64,000 nucleotides of DNA from assembly GCA_903642265.1 (NCBI GenBank), contig CAHJWN010000003.1, positions 46,621 through 110,620 of the forward strand, read 5' to 3'. A program made the position numbers and the translations under genes. Positions 15,373-24,608 of this stretch are shown one piece after another (positions within the stretch are counted from its first letter, which is position 1; each line of letters starts with the position of its first letter). The DNA is from Acidobacteriaceae bacterium (lineage in GTDB: Bacteria > Acidobacteriota > Terriglobia > Terriglobales > Acidobacteriaceae). Under the pieces are notes generated by a model that saw only the letters and a program-made list of their open reading frames with translations, was not told the DNA's origin and made no database searches.

Positions 15373-18300
15373 CTATATGGGGCGGATTGAGACGAGTAGC
15401 TGGCCGGCGTTGACAACGGCTCCGAGGTCGCAGTGGATCTGTTCGACGATGCCGGCGATGTGGGATGGGATGATGATTTCAGTCTTCATAGCGTCGAGGA
15501 CGATGAGCTTTTCATCTTCCGCGATCAACTGGCCTTTCTTGACGGCGATCTGGAAGATGCTTGCTGTGAGGGGGGAGGAGACGCCTTCACAACCTTCGGC
15601 GACGGTTGCTGCGGTGGTGTCGTCGATTACCTCCGGTGGCTCGACTACGGTGAGGAGGCCAGCTTCGCGCCAGCGTTCGCGCTCGGCATCGAAGGATGCT
15701 TTTTGATGAGTCTTGAAGGCGGCTGCCTCGACACTGATGGAGTCTAAAAATTTTTGGTAGTCGGCGAGGTTGAAGGTGGTCTCTTCAACGCGCAACTCGT
15801 AGCCACCATGTGGAAAGCGTTCGCGCGCGTCGAGGAGCTCCTCGGCGGTGATCGGGTAAAAGCGGATCTGATCGAAGAAGCGGAGAGACCATGGAATGCC
15901 GGTTGCAAAGGCGGCGGTGGACTTCCATGTGTTCCAGACCTGGATGGTGCGGCCGACAAGTTGGTAGCCGCCGGGGCCTTCCATGCCATAGACGCACATG
16001 TATGCGCCGCCAATGCCGACGGCATTCTCGGGTGTCCAGGTACGGGCAGGGTTGTACTTTGTGGTGACGAGGCGGTGGCGTGGGTCGACTGGTGTGGCGA
16101 CGGGTGCGCCAAGATAAACATCACCAAGGCCGAGTACGAGATAGCTGGCTTCATGCACGATGCGGTAGACATCGTCGATGGAGTCGAGGCCGTTGATGCG
16201 GCGGATGAACTCGATGTTCGATGGGCACCAGGGTGCGTCGGGGCGTACGGCCTGCATGTATTTTTGCTGTGCGAGCCTGGCTTGCGGGTCATCCCATGAG
16301 AGTGGAAGATGCACGATGCGCGAGGGTACGGTGATGTTCTCAAGCGCGGGCATGGTGCGGTCTATCTCGGCAAGAGTTTCGATGAGGGCACGGCGAGCGA
16401 GGGCACGACTGTCGTAGTGAATGTGCAGCGAACGTATGCCGGGCGTGATGTCAATGATGGCTGGAAGCGCCTGCTCGCGGAGCTTCTGCTCAAGGACGTG
16501 GACGCGGAAGCGAAGCCTGAGATCGAGTTCGAGCTTGCCATACTCGACGAGGAGATACTTGTCGCCATCGGCGCGGAAGGTCATCACGGTCTCGCGGTCG
16601 GTGAAGTGCGCGAGGATTGCGGGTTCGAACGTGGATGAGGCTGGCAGAGCGGGCGGTGGGGCGGTGAAGTCAGCGAGGAAAGCGTCTTGTTGCCGCTCCA
16701 TTGCCTCGGCCTGCGCGAGAGTCAGGCGATTGAAGGTGACAGTGTCATTGGCTTTGAATTGACCGAGCTTCCAAAGTTCAGCCTGAACGATAGTGCCGGG
16801 GCAGACGAAGCCGCCAAGGCTGGGTCCATCGGGGCCGAGCAGGATGGGCATGTCGCCGGTGAAGTCGATGGTACCAACGGCGTAGGCGTTGTCGTGGATG
16901 TTTGAAGGATGCAGGCCGGCTTCGCCGCCGTCTGGCCTCGCCCAGCGAGGCTTAGGACCAATCAGCCGGACACCGGTGCGGTCGCTCTGGTAGTGGACCT
17001 TCCACGGCGTGGAGAAGATCATCGCGATGTCTTCTTCGGTGAAGAACTCGGGCGCAGTATGCGGGCCGAAGAGGACGCCTACGGTCCATTCGCGGTTGAG
17101 GGCGGGGACGAAGCTGGCTGGCAGGGTTGCGGGCTGGTCGAGTTGTAGGTCCTGCTGACCGATGTGGAGGACATCGCCTGCGCGAAGCGCGCGGCCGGCG
17201 CTGCCACCAAAGCCGCCGAGGACGAAGGTGCTTCGGCTGCCGAGGTAGGGCTGCGTATCGAAGCTGCCGCGCACCGCAAGATAGGCGCGAATTCCTTCCT
17301 TTGAGGCTGCGCCGAGTGAAAGAACGCTTCCCTGCTTGACGTTGAATGCGGTCCATTGCGCAACGAGCTTGCCATCAAGCTTTGCGCCCATGTCTGCGCC
17401 GGTGAGGGCGATGAGGGTGTCGGCGTGGAACTTAATGCGGCCGCCCATTGTGGCGAACTCGATCGCGGCAGCGTTGGCGGCGTTGCCCACGAGGCGATTG
17501 GCGATGCGGAAGGAGAGATGGTCCATTGGTCCGGAGGGCGGGACGCCGACGTTCCAATAGCCGATGCGGCCGGGGTAGTCCTGGATGGTGGTCTGGGTTC
17601 CGCCGTCGAGGAACTCGAGGGCGCGCCGGGCAAAGGCGAAGGTGCCCAGGAATGAGGTTGTGACTTTTCCGGATACAAACTCTGGTGTCTGCAAGACTTC
17701 GCGCAGATAGCGGAGATTGGTTTCCGTTCCGTCGATAGCTGTGGCTTCAAGCGCAGCGGCCATCCTGGTTAGAGCTTCCTGGCGATCTTTACCGTGGACG
17801 ATGATCTTCGCGATCATGGGATCGTAGAAGGAGGTGATGGTGGTGCCGGACTCGATCCACGTTTCAACCCGGGCGATCTGTGGGGATGGAAATTTGACCA
17901 GCGTCAGCTTGCCGGGGGTGGGCTGGAAGTTGTTGGCTGGATCTTCAGCGTAGACCCGGGCTTCGATAGACGCGCCTTTGGGGGAGACGGTGAAGGAATC
18001 GAGCGACGGCATCTCGTTTGCGGCCTGGAGAACCATCCACTCGACGAGATCGAAGCCCGTGACTTCTTCGGTGACGCCGTGCTCTACCTGGAGGCGGGTA
18101 TTGACTTCGAGGAAATAGAACTTCTGGGTGTCGTCGTCGTAGATGAACTCGACTGTGCCAGCGGAGGCGTAGTTAACGGCCTTCGCGAGGAGGATAGCGG
18201 AGGCTTTGAGCTTGTCGCGGGTGGCGTCGGTGAGACCGGGTGCGGGAGTCTCTTCGAGGACTTTCTGATGCCGGCGCTGTGCGGAGCAGTCACGTTCGCC

Positions 18301-18969
18301 GAGTGCGAGGACGCCGCCTTTGCCATCACCGAAGACCTGGACTTCGATGTGGCGGGCGCGGGCGACATACTTCTCAAGATAGACGCCGCTGTCGCCGAAG
18401 TTGGCCTTGCTTAGCCGAAGGACCGAGTCATATGCATCTACCAGTTGCTCTGCCGATTGGCAGACGCGCATGCCGATGCCTCCACCGCCGCCGGAGCTCT
18501 TGAGCATGACGGGGTAGGTGAGGGTCTCGGCCTGGGTGAGGGCGTCTTCGAGGCTTGAGAGCAGGCCGGTGCCGGGCAACAGAGGAACGCCGCAGGCCTG
18601 GGCCGTAGCGCGGGCTGTGTGCTTCAGCGCGAAGGCGTCGATGTGTTCAGGTGCTGGGCCGATGAAGGTTATGCCGCGTGCAGCGCACTCGCGTGCGAAG
18701 GCGATGTTCTCGCTGAGAAAGCCGTAGCCAGGGTGGATGGCCTCTGCGCCTGTCTTTGCAGCGGCAGCAAAGATTGCTTCAAAGGAGAGATAGCTTTGCG
18801 CCGCTGGAGCTTCGCCGATGAGTACGGCTTCGTCGGCGTTCAAGACGTGTAAGGAGTTCCTATCGGCGGTGGAGTAGACAGCGACTGAGGCTACTCCCAT
18901 GCGCGCCAGCGTGCGTTCGATTCGACATGCGATTGCGCCGCGGTTCGCAATCAGAACCTTCTTAAACAT
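15373..18969 (-). CDS. Biotin-dependent urea/guanidine carboxylase
   Basis: An 1198-residue single-chain carboxylase starting at ATG 18969 ([20 protein letters not shown]) with AGGAG upstream. Order of domains: biotin carboxylase with ATP-grasp ([12 protein letters not shown], about 1-450), a carboxyltransferase made of KipI/KipA-like AHS2 and AHS1 segments ([39 protein letters not shown]), and a biotinyl domain with biotin-accepting Lys1162 in LDAMKTE. Such enzymes were long called urea carboxylase; those accompanied by two DUF1989 proteins, as here, are now known to carboxylate guanidine preferentially, the DUF1989 pair then deiminating carboxyguanidine to allophanate. The start overlaps the stop of the preceding DUF1989 gene by eight bases, so they are translationally coupled. 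The substrate call rests on gene context. Confidence 0.92.
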   Translation of the reverse strand: MFKKVLIANRGAIACRIERTLARMGVASVAVYSTADRNSLHVLNADEAVLIGEAPAAQSYLSFEAIFAAAAKTGAEAIHPGYGFLSENIAFARECAARGITFIGPAPEHIDAFALKHTARATAQACGVPLLPGTGLLSSLEDALTQAETLTYPVMLKSSGGGGGIGMRVCQSAEQLVDAYDSVLRLSKANFGDSGVYLEKYVARARHIEVQVFGDGKGGVLALGERDCSAQRRHQKVLEETPAPGLTDATRDKLKASAILLAKAVNYASAGTVEFIYDDDTQKFYFLEVNTRLQVEHGVTEEVTGFDLVEWMVLQAANEMPSLDSFTVSPKGASIEARVYAEDPANNFQPTPGKLTLVKFPSPQIARVETWIESGTTITSFYDPMIAKIIVHGKDRQEALTRMAAALEATAIDGTETNLRYLREVLQTPEFVSGKVTTSFLGTFAFARRALEFLDGGTQTTIQDYPGRIGYWNVGVPPSGPMDHLSFRIANRLVGNAANAAAIEFATMGGRIKFHADTLIALTGADMGAKLDGKLVAQWTAFNVKQGSVLSLGAASKEGIRAYLAVRGSFDTQPYLGSRSTFVLGGFGGSAGRALRAGDVLHIGQQDLQLDQPATLPASFVPALNREWTVGVLFGPHTAPEFFTEEDIAMIFSTPWKVHYQSDRTGVRLIGPKPRWARPDGGEAGLHPSNIHDNAYAVGTIDFTGDMPILLGPDGPSLGGFVCPGTIVQAELWKLGQFKANDTVTFNRLTLAQAEAMERQQDAFLADFTAPPPALPASSTFEPAILAHFTDRETVMTFRADGDKYLLVEYGKLELDLRLRFRVHVLEQKLREQALPAIIDITPGIRSLHIHYDSRALARRALIETLAEIDRTMPALENITVPSRIVHLPLSWDDPQARLAQQKYMQAVRPDAPWCPSNIEFIRRINGLDSIDDVYRIVHEASYLVLGLGDVYLGAPVATPVDPRHRLVTTKYNPARTWTPENAVGIGGAYMCVYGMEGPGGYQLVGRTIQVWNTWKSTAAFATGIPWSLRFFDQIRFYPITAEELLDARERFPHGGYELRVEETTFNLADYQKFLDSISVEAAAFKTHQKASFDAERERWREAGLLTVVEPPEVIDDTTAATVAEGCEGVSSPLTASIFQIAVKKGQLIAEDEKLIVLDAMKTEIIIPSHIAGIVEQIHCDLGAVVNAGQLLVSIRPI

Positions 18970-19666
18970 GCTGCTCCTGCTTGCCTGTCTGCTGCTTGCC
19001 TGTCTGCTGCTTGCCTGCTTGGTGGTTGTGGTTCCAGATAAGAATCCTGACAGGTGTTGGGTCATAACCGTTGCAGGGATTGTTAAGCTGCGGACAGTTG
19101 GAGATGACGATGAGGGTGTCCATCTCGGCGCGCAACTCAACATACTTTCCTGCGCCGGAGACGCCGTCTTCAAAGCTTAGGCCACCGTCGGGGGTGACGG
19201 GGACGTTCATGAAGAAGTTGATGTTTGCGGTGAGATCGCGCTTGTCGAACTCGCGGCCGGTCTTCTGCGACCAGGCGAGCGCACCCTTGAGGAAGCTTTG
19301 ACGGCAGGCATGCATGTGCCGCTTCTCGAGGACGTACCGAACCATATTGCTCTCGGCGGAGCAGGCGCCCCCGAGTGTGTCGTGGCGTCCGCAGGTGTCG
19401 GCCGTGATGGTCATCAGCACGTTGCGTTCAGTCGAGATGAGCCTGGTTCCCGTGGTGAGATAGATGTTGCCCTGCTCGCGGATGGTGTCCTGTGCGCTAT
19501 AGCGATCGGCATAGTTGTGGGCGTTGTAGAAGAGAGTGTCGACTGCTTGATTACCCTTAAGATCGACGATGCGGATGGTCTGGCCTTCGAGGATCTCGCG
19601 AACGAAGGAGTCGCCTGCGTCGACGGTTTCGTCGAAGATGGCGTCTTCAGCTTCGCGCTCGCTCAT
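18962..19666 (-). CDS. DUF1989 protein, urea carboxylase-associated protein 2 / carboxyguanidine deiminase subunit
   Basis: A 234-residue DUF1989 protein beginning at ATG 19666 ([19 protein letters not shown]) with AGG five to six bases upstream. Core motifs are [31 protein letters not shown] (His and Cys shared with its partner), [14 protein letters not shown] and [20 protein letters not shown]. In guanidine-degrading bacteria two DUF1989 proteins (CgdA/CgdB) form a deiminase that converts carboxyguanidine to allophanate. The C-terminus is an odd Gln/Lys-rich tail with a repeated GKQQT unit, encoded by a 15-base tandem repeat that also supplies the ribosome binding site of the carboxylase gene it overlaps. 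Role assigned from family and neighbours. Confidence 0.88.
   Translation of the reverse strand: MSEREAEDAIFDETVDAGDSFVREILEGQTIRIVDLKGNQAVDTLFYNAHNYADRYSAQDTIREQGNIYLTTGTRLISTERNVLMTITADTCGRHDTLGGACSAESNMVRYVLEKRHMHACRQSFLKGALAWSQKTGREFDKRDLTANINFFMNVPVTPDGGLSFEDGVSGAGKYVELRAEMDTLIVISNCPQLNNPCNGYDPTPVRILIWNHNHQAGKQQTGKQQTGKQEQHV
18977..19017. repeat. 15-bp tandem repeat at gene junction
   Basis: Units at 18977-18991 and 18992-19006 are identical (CTGCTTGCCTGTCTG on the plus strand) and a third partial unit covers 19007-19017. On the coding strand it spells the repeated GKQQT tail of the DUF1989 protein and ends next to the AGGAG site of the carboxylase gene. A whole number of codons per unit means copy-number change would keep the frame. 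Confidence 0.85.
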
Positions 19667-19706
19667 CGAACCTAATGTTTCTAACACTCTCAAACTCCTA
19701 AGTTGC

Positions 19707-20480
19707 TTAGAGGAAGTATCGCTCTGTGAGCGTAAAGCCGCGTGCATTCTCCGGGCGCGATGTGCGGCAGAGGTCATCAGGGCCGGGAGCTTCGACCTTC
19801 TTTATTGTGAGCTTGACTGGCCGCTGCGCGTAGACGGGACCGGGATCCATGGGATGCTGGCAGGTGTTCAGAATGACGAGGGTGTTCATCTCGGCGCGAA
19901 GCTCGACGGCGCTGCCTGCCTCGGCGTGATGTTCGACGAAGTGCATAGCTCCGCCTTCGAGGACTTCCACCTTGCTGAAGAAGTTCACGTTCATCATGAG
20001 GTCCCGGTTGTTGAGACCGTACTTGGCGAGTTCGATGAGGAAGCCGTCGAGGGTGTTCTGATTCCAGTCGTTGCAGGCATCCTGATAGGAACTCTGTCCG
20101 TATTTTTTCAGGACGAGGTCGGCATCGGAACAGCCGCCGAGTGGGTCGTGCCAGCCCACGGTGTCGTCGGTGATGGAACAGAGGATGCGGCCCATGTCGG
20201 AGTAGAGCACGGACCCCGCGGTGAGGCGGGCGATGTGCTGGGCTTTGAGGGAATCGGGGAGGCTGAGGCGCTCCGAAGGGTTGTCACCGTTCAGGAAGAT
20301 TGCGCCCACGTTGCAATTGTCTTCGAGCGCTTCGATACGGAGCGCGGTGCCGCGTTTAAGGATGTGCGACCATGTCGATGAGCCTGGCAGCAGCTCTTCC
20401 CAAAGGACTGCAGGCTCCAAAAAGTCTCCTTCAAAACCACTGGAAAGGATATCTACTTCTGGTCTGGTGATAGCCGCCAT
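19707..20480 (-). CDS. DUF1989 protein, urea carboxylase-associated protein 1 / carboxyguanidine deiminase subunit
   Basis: A 257-residue DUF1989 protein from ATG 20480 ([20 protein letters not shown]) with GGGGAG upstream. Motifs match its partner: [46 protein letters not shown] (conserved His-Asp and Cys), [12 protein letters not shown] and [20 protein letters not shown]. It precedes the second DUF1989 gene by 40 bases and its start overlaps the end of the beta-propeller gene by 28 bases, so the four genes are probably one transcript. By family knowledge it is one half of the heteromeric carboxyguanidine deiminase that makes allophanate. Reading it merely as an accessory to urea metabolism is the older alternative. 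Confidence 0.88.
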   Translation of the reverse strand: MAAITRPEVDILSSGFEGDFLEPAVLWEELLPGSSTWSHILKRGTALRIEALEDNCNVGAIFLNGDNPSERLSLPDSLKAQHIARLTAGSVLYSDMGRILCSITDDTVGWHDPLGGCSDADLVLKKYGQSSYQDACNDWNQNTLDGFLIELAKYGLNNRDLMMNVNFFSKVEVLEGGAMHFVEHHAEAGSAVELRAEMNTLVILNTCQHPMDPGPVYAQRPVKLTIKKVEAPGPDDLCRTSRPENARGFTLTERYFL

Positions 20481-21463
20481 ACGCTCCCCATTGCTCCATT
20501 TGAAAGCCAGACTGAGTGAAAGCCAAAGCGGATCCCATCGCCCCCCGGGCCGCCCCATTGTGCGGCGACTTTGCTGGTGACAGGGTCGATCTTCGTTATG
20601 GGGAAATCGAACATGGTGGCCCAGATGAAGCCATCGCCGAAGGTCATCTCGCCTCCACCGCCCTCTATCCCGCAGGGGATAGTTGCGAGGACAGCGCCGG
20701 TCGAGGCGTCGACTCGGGAGATGGTTCCGTCGCCCTGGTTGAGCGTCCAGATCGAGCCTGCGCCAGCGGTGAGGAAGCGCGGCTTGGGGCCTACGGGAAT
20801 CATCTTGAGGACCTGGCCGGAAGCAGGATCGATTTTAAGTAATTGATCGTGGCCGAAGGAGGAGACCCAGAGGAAGCCGTCGCTGAAGAGCGGGTTTTCT
20901 GATTCAGACGGGAGAGGAAAGCTATTGACTATGGCGTTGGTTGCGGGGTTGATGCGAACAAGGGTGGATGGCTTGGTGACGATCCATACGGAGCCGTCCC
21001 CGATGGTGATGCCGCCTTCGGAGTTGGCGGGGTCAGCAGCGACCTTGGCGATGACTTTGCCGGTGGCGGGATCGATGCGCATGACGGCGTGATCTTTGCA
21101 GCTCGGCGACCAGACGGAGCCAAAGCCGTCGGCGAGGCCGGAGCATGGCCGGGCGATGTCCACGATAAAGCCGACTTTATTGGTGGCCTCGACCATCTGT
21201 ACAACGTGATCGGCGCGGCCGGTGGTGACCCAGACTGAATCCCTCGTAACGACCGACCAGTCGGGGCTGCCGCTGATTTCGAAGTCGGCGATCTTATCGA
21301 TGGTGCTCATCGAGCGTGAGACGCCAGGCGTAGCGACGCCTTTACGGACTGGTTCGGCGGGATGAGCGGCTGGAGCTTGACCGATGGCAATCGCAGTGAG
21401 GGCAAACACACCGATGAGGAGCGTTGTTGCGTTCAAGCACATGGGCAAATTGTTCGAAGGCAT
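20453..21463 (-). CDS. Exported beta-propeller protein (YncE / virginiamycin B lyase-like)
   Basis: A 336-residue protein started at ATG 21463 (MPSNNLPMCLNATTLLIGVF) because AAGGAG lies ten bases upstream and this exposes a signal peptide ending near AIAIGQA. The mature part is built of repeats of the form GSVWI-x-IDPATG-x-V (DSVWVTTG, GSVWSPSC, GSVWIVTK, FLWVSSFG, GSIWTLNQ, FIWATMFD, SVWLSNGA), about seven blades of a periplasmic propeller. Family members bind ligands or act as lyases; no catalytic residues can be claimed here. It heads the guanidine-type operon and overlaps the next gene by 28 bases, an association not expected for the standard pathway. It may sense or bind a substrate in the periplasm. 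Confidence 0.82.
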   Translation of the reverse strand: MPSNNLPMCLNATTLLIGVFALTAIAIGQAPAAHPAEPVRKGVATPGVSRSMSTIDKIADFEISGSPDWSVVTRDSVWVTTGRADHVVQMVEATNKVGFIVDIARPCSGLADGFGSVWSPSCKDHAVMRIDPATGKVIAKVAADPANSEGGITIGDGSVWIVTKPSTLVRINPATNAIVNSFPLPSESENPLFSDGFLWVSSFGHDQLLKIDPASGQVLKMIPVGPKPRFLTAGAGSIWTLNQGDGTISRVDASTGAVLATIPCGIEGGGGEMTFGDGFIWATMFDFPITKIDPVTSKVAAQWGGPGGDGIRFGFHSVWLSNGAMGSVWRLSPDQK

Positions 21464-21565
21464 GCCTTCAAGACTCCTTGAAACAGGTCGGCGAAATAGG
21501 TCGGCGAAGAGCGGGTAAGTGTCGATGTTAGCCCAGAGCGACGGGAGCGTCGGCCGCCTATTGCC

Positions 21566-21581
21566 TCTCGCAATCACGAGA
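21566..21581. promoter_or_regulatory. Candidate operator in divergent promoter
   Basis: TCTCGCAATCACGAGA is a palindrome with five-base arms TCTCG/CGAGA and a six-base spacer, lying in the 257-base gap between the minus-strand catabolic operon and the plus-strand transporter side. Its size suits a dimeric regulator. A small CGACG-GGAG-CGTCG hairpin is nearby at 21539-21552. No guanidine riboswitch motif was found on either strand. Confidence 0.4.
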
Positions 21582-21720
21582 ATAGAGCTTGGTTATGGGC
21601 GAGTGATGGCTCAGTTGCACACCTTAGAATGACGGCATCACACAAAATATCCATCAGGAGTATTGCTTGCGAGAGCCGAACGTTGCCCCTGAATCGTCAT
21701 TGCACGTTGCACGGAGAGCG

Positions 21721-22437
21721 ATGGTGCGTCGCCATCTCTCCTGCCTGGTGCTGGCATCATTGCTCATTTACGAAGCAATGCCTGCAGCAATCGCGCAGAT
21801 CAGAGCGATGCCAAAGGCGGCTTCGTCGAAGAGCGCGAAGAAAGGTGCGGGTAAAGACGGTGAGTCGAAACCTGCGGAGGCCAAGCCGGAGAAGATGGCC
21901 TACGACTATAACCTGCCGGGTGCGGACGGTAAGGATGTGCCGGTTGCGAACTACAAGGGCAAGTTCATTTTGATCGTGAACCTTGCACGCAAGTCCTCGT
22001 ACAACGACCAGCTTCCAGCGCTGGTCAAGTTGAATGACAAATACAAGGACAAAGGACTGGTTGTGATTGGGATCCCCTCCAATGATTTTGGTGCCGAGGA
22101 GCCGGGCACACCGGCGGAGATCCAGAAGGCGTATGCGGATGCGAAGGTCGACTTTCCGGTGATGGGGGTCTCGAAGCTGAGTGGCGACGCAGAGCTGCCG
22201 ATCGCTACATTCCTGACGAAAAGCAAGGGTGCACCTGCGGGTGGGCCAATCCATTGGAACTATACGAAGTTCATCATTGACAAGAAGGGCGCTGTGATTG
22301 CGCGGATGAACTCTGATGTCGCTCCCGATTCGCCGGAGTTCCTTACGACGATCGACCAGGTACTGGATGGTACGTACAAGCCAGCCAAGAAGGGTGGCGA
22401 CAAGCCGGGTGCGAGCGACGATGACGATGACGAGTAA
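21721..22437 (+). CDS. Glutathione-peroxidase-like protein lacking catalytic cysteine
   Basis: A 238-residue exported thioredoxin-fold protein. The ATG at 21721 follows GGAGAG and gives the signal peptide MVRRHLSCLVLASLLIYEAM; a TTG at 21667 would only add an unlikely extension. Residues about 55-215 align with glutathione peroxidases: DGKDVPVANYKGKFILIVNL, then DKYKDKGLVVIGIPSNDFG and HWNYTKFIIDKKGAVIARM, with the conserved Trp-Asn (179-180). However, the peroxidatic Cys/Sec position is Ser92 (NLARKSSYN instead of NVASKCGFT) and the second Cys of PCNQFG is Ser120. It therefore cannot use the normal peroxidase chemistry and is probably a binding or scaffolding pseudoenzyme. It has a Lys/Ser-rich linker and an acidic DDDDDE tail. 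It is divergent from the carboxylase operon. Confidence 0.82.
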   Translation: MVRRHLSCLVLASLLIYEAMPAAIAQIRAMPKAASSKSAKKGAGKDGESKPAEAKPEKMAYDYNLPGADGKDVPVANYKGKFILIVNLARKSSYNDQLPALVKLNDKYKDKGLVVIGIPSNDFGAEEPGTPAEIQKAYADAKVDFPVMGVSKLSGDAELPIATFLTKSKGAPAGGPIHWNYTKFIIDKKGAVIARMNSDVAPDSPEFLTTIDQVLDGTYKPAKKGGDKPGASDDDDDE

Positions 22438-22659
22438 GCGAGCATAAACAAGCTCTATGAGTCTGATTGATTGCTGCCATAGACATGTATTTGCAACAGA
22501 ATCTGGCATAAACTGTACCTGTTGAGACGCTTTCCGTCTTACTGCTTCTTCTGGACGTCCCCGCGTCGTGACTCCAGAGGCAGCCTGCCCACTCGAACCC
22601 GAGGATGCGGCATTCCATACATGTTTCTCGAATAGCTGAATCCAGACACAAGGGTGCCA

Positions 22660-23739
22660 ATGCAAGCGTTCAAGCTTCGTTCTCTCGCTTTAGCCTGTGC
22701 TTTCGCAACGATGATTGCGGCGCTATCTCCGACGTGTGCGCAGGCGCAGACACCGACATTCACTGTGGGCTGGTCGGTGTATGCGGGATGGAACCCTTAC
22801 TTCTATATGCAGAAGTCGGGCATTTTAAAGAAGTGGGCGGACAAGTATGGCATCGCGATCAAGGTGCAGCGGTTTGACTACGCGGCTTCGCTTGATGCAT
22901 TTGTCGCAAAGAACATCGATGCCTGCACGATGACGAACATGGAGGCGTTCGATCTGCCTGCTGCTGCGGGGGTGGATTCGACGGCAATCATCGTGGGTGA
23001 CTACTCGAACGGCAACGATGCTGTTCTGGTGCGGAACGGATTGAACTTTGGATCGCTTCCGGGTAAGCCGATCATGCTGGTGCAGAAGACTGTGTCGGAG
23101 TACCTGCTTGAGCGCGGGATGGTGCTGAACGGGCAGCAGTCGCAGCTATCGAAATTGAAGCTGATCAATACATCCGATTCCGACATCGTGGCGGCGTTTA
23201 TGAACAACAAATCGAACCAGGCGGTGGTGACATGGAAGCCGCTGGTATCACAGATCGTGGGCGACAAGAGTGTGACGAACATCTTCGATTCGTCAAAGAT
23301 TCCAGGCGAGATTCTGGACTTGCTGGTGGTACGGACCGAGGTGTTGAACAAGCCGGAAGGGCAAAAGTTTGCCAAGGCCATTACGGGTGCGTGGTATGAA
23401 ACAGTGCAGCAGATTGCGACCGGGCAGGCAAATGCGATCAAGTACTCGGCCGCGGCTTCCGGGGATTCAGTTGATTCGTATAAAGAGCAATTGAAGACGA
23501 CGGCGCTATTTGCCACGCCAAAGTCTGCGGCTGACTTCACGAATGGATCTGACCTGCAGCAGAAGATGGACCTGGTGCGGAAGTTCTGCTTTGCGCATGG
23601 ACTGTTGGGTGAAGGCACGAAGTCTGCGGATGATGTGGCGATTCTGTATCCGAATGGGACGATCCAAGGCCGCAAGGACCGTGTGAGATTTCGCTACAAC
23701 TCTGACTTTATGCAGGCCGCACAACAAGGAAAGCTGTAA
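22660..23739 (+). CDS. ABC transporter substrate-binding protein, urea carboxylase-associated type
   Basis: A 359-residue periplasmic binding protein with a signal peptide ending near TCAQAQ. The ATG at 22660 is preferred over the GTG at 22654 because AAGGG lies five bases before it. The mature start TFTVGWSVYAGWNPYFYMQK and the segments DACTMTNMEAFDLPAAAGVD, IIVGDYSNGNDAVLVRNGL and NQAVVTWKPLVSQI resemble the NMT1/TauA-like family whose members cluster with urea-carboxylase genes. It should bind the nitrogen substrate, guanidine or a relative, and deliver it to the permease encoded five bases downstream. Two small hairpins (22525-22539 and 22542-22583) occur in the 222-base upstream gap and could be leader structure or the end of the preceding transcript. 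Confidence 0.88.
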   Translation: MQAFKLRSLALACAFATMIAALSPTCAQAQTPTFTVGWSVYAGWNPYFYMQKSGILKKWADKYGIAIKVQRFDYAASLDAFVAKNIDACTMTNMEAFDLPAAAGVDSTAIIVGDYSNGNDAVLVRNGLNFGSLPGKPIMLVQKTVSEYLLERGMVLNGQQSQLSKLKLINTSDSDIVAAFMNNKSNQAVVTWKPLVSQIVGDKSVTNIFDSSKIPGEILDLLVVRTEVLNKPEGQKFAKAITGAWYETVQQIATGQANAIKYSAAASGDSVDSYKEQLKTTALFATPKSAADFTNGSDLQQKMDLVRKFCFAHGLLGEGTKSADDVAILYPNGTIQGRKDRVRFRYNSDFMQAAQQGKL

Positions 23740-23744
23740 CGCCT

Positions 23745-24608
23745 ATGGCTATGCTCGCCAATCCGTTTGATATCCAGGCGCGGCCAAACCGGCTGCTGAC
23801 ACAGGCACTCTCGTGCCTGCTGTTTATCGTGTGTATCGGGCTGTACATGCAGACGTCTGCGAATCGGCATCGGGAGAACCCTGAGGACCGGGTTGTGCCG
23901 AATCAGCACCAACTCTTTGCGGGGATCAGGTCTGCGGTGCTTGAGCCGGCGGAAGAAGATGATTACATCGCGCCAGACAATGCTTCGACATGGGAACGCA
24001 TGCATCACTCGATGATCTGGAAGGACACCGCATCAAGTGGGCGGCGATTCTTGATCAGCCTGTTGCTGCTGATTCCGGCGGTAGTGCTGGCGTTGCACAT
24101 TGGCTTATTCCCGTGGTTTGGCGCGGGATTTCTAAGATTTGTGTTGTTCTTTGACAAGATCGTTGCGCTGTCGCTGCTGCCAATCTTGTTTATCGTGTTT
24201 GGAATTGACGAGTGGTCGAAGATTGCGCTGATCGTGATTGGCGTTGCGCCGACAATGATCCTCGACGTAACACAGATGGTCAAGGCGGTTCCGCAGGAGC
24301 AAATTGTGAAGGCGTTCACGCTGGACGCGAACAACTTCGATGTGGCGTATCGGGTGGTATCCAGGCAGGTGATGCCGCAGGTCATCAACAGTCTTCGTCT
24401 GAACCTGAAGCCCATGATGCTCTTCCTGTTTGCTGGCGAGATGATCGCCGCGTCGGACGGTCTCGCCTATCGGATCGCCATCATGCGCCGACACATGGGC
24501 ATGGACATCATTCTCCCGTACGTCCTGTGGGTTGCGTTTCTTCTGTTTCTCATCGACATTTCTCTGCGGGTCCTGAACCGGAGGTTGCACCCATGGTTTC
24601 AGGCATGA
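23745..24608 (+). CDS. ABC transporter permease
   Basis: A 287-residue inner-membrane protein. After an N-terminal helix (LLTQALSCLLFIVCIGLYMQ) and a roughly 70-residue polar segment facing one side, there are about five more helices including FLISLLLLIPAVVLALHIGL, IVALSLLPILFIVFGI and YVLWVAFLLFLIDISL. The coupling loop that docks on the ATPase is visible around QEQIVKAFTLDANNFDVAYR and MPQVINSLRLNLKPMMLF. It belongs with the binding protein gene five bases upstream and overlaps the ATPase gene. The periplasm-sized insertion between the first two helices is typical for this subgroup of nitrate/taurine-type permeases. Confidence 0.88.
   Translation: MAMLANPFDIQARPNRLLTQALSCLLFIVCIGLYMQTSANRHRENPEDRVVPNQHQLFAGIRSAVLEPAEEDDYIAPDNASTWERMHHSMIWKDTASSGRRFLISLLLLIPAVVLALHIGLFPWFGAGFLRFVLFFDKIVALSLLPILFIVFGIDEWSKIALIVIGVAPTMILDVTQMVKAVPQEQIVKAFTLDANNFDVAYRVVSRQVMPQVINSLRLNLKPMMLFLFAGEMIAASDGLAYRIAIMRRHMGMDIILPYVLWVAFLLFLIDISLRVLNRRLHPWFQA

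Noticed and set aside
18970..19173. 68-codon N-terminal extension of the carboxylase frame
   Set aside because: It overlaps the DUF1989 gene and tandem repeat in another frame; conserved carboxylase sequence starts at 18969.
22438..22659. Possible guanidine riboswitch before the binding-protein gene
   Set aside because: Two small hairpins are present, but neither shows the ACGR loops of guanidine-II nor the conserved stretches of guanidine-I or -III.
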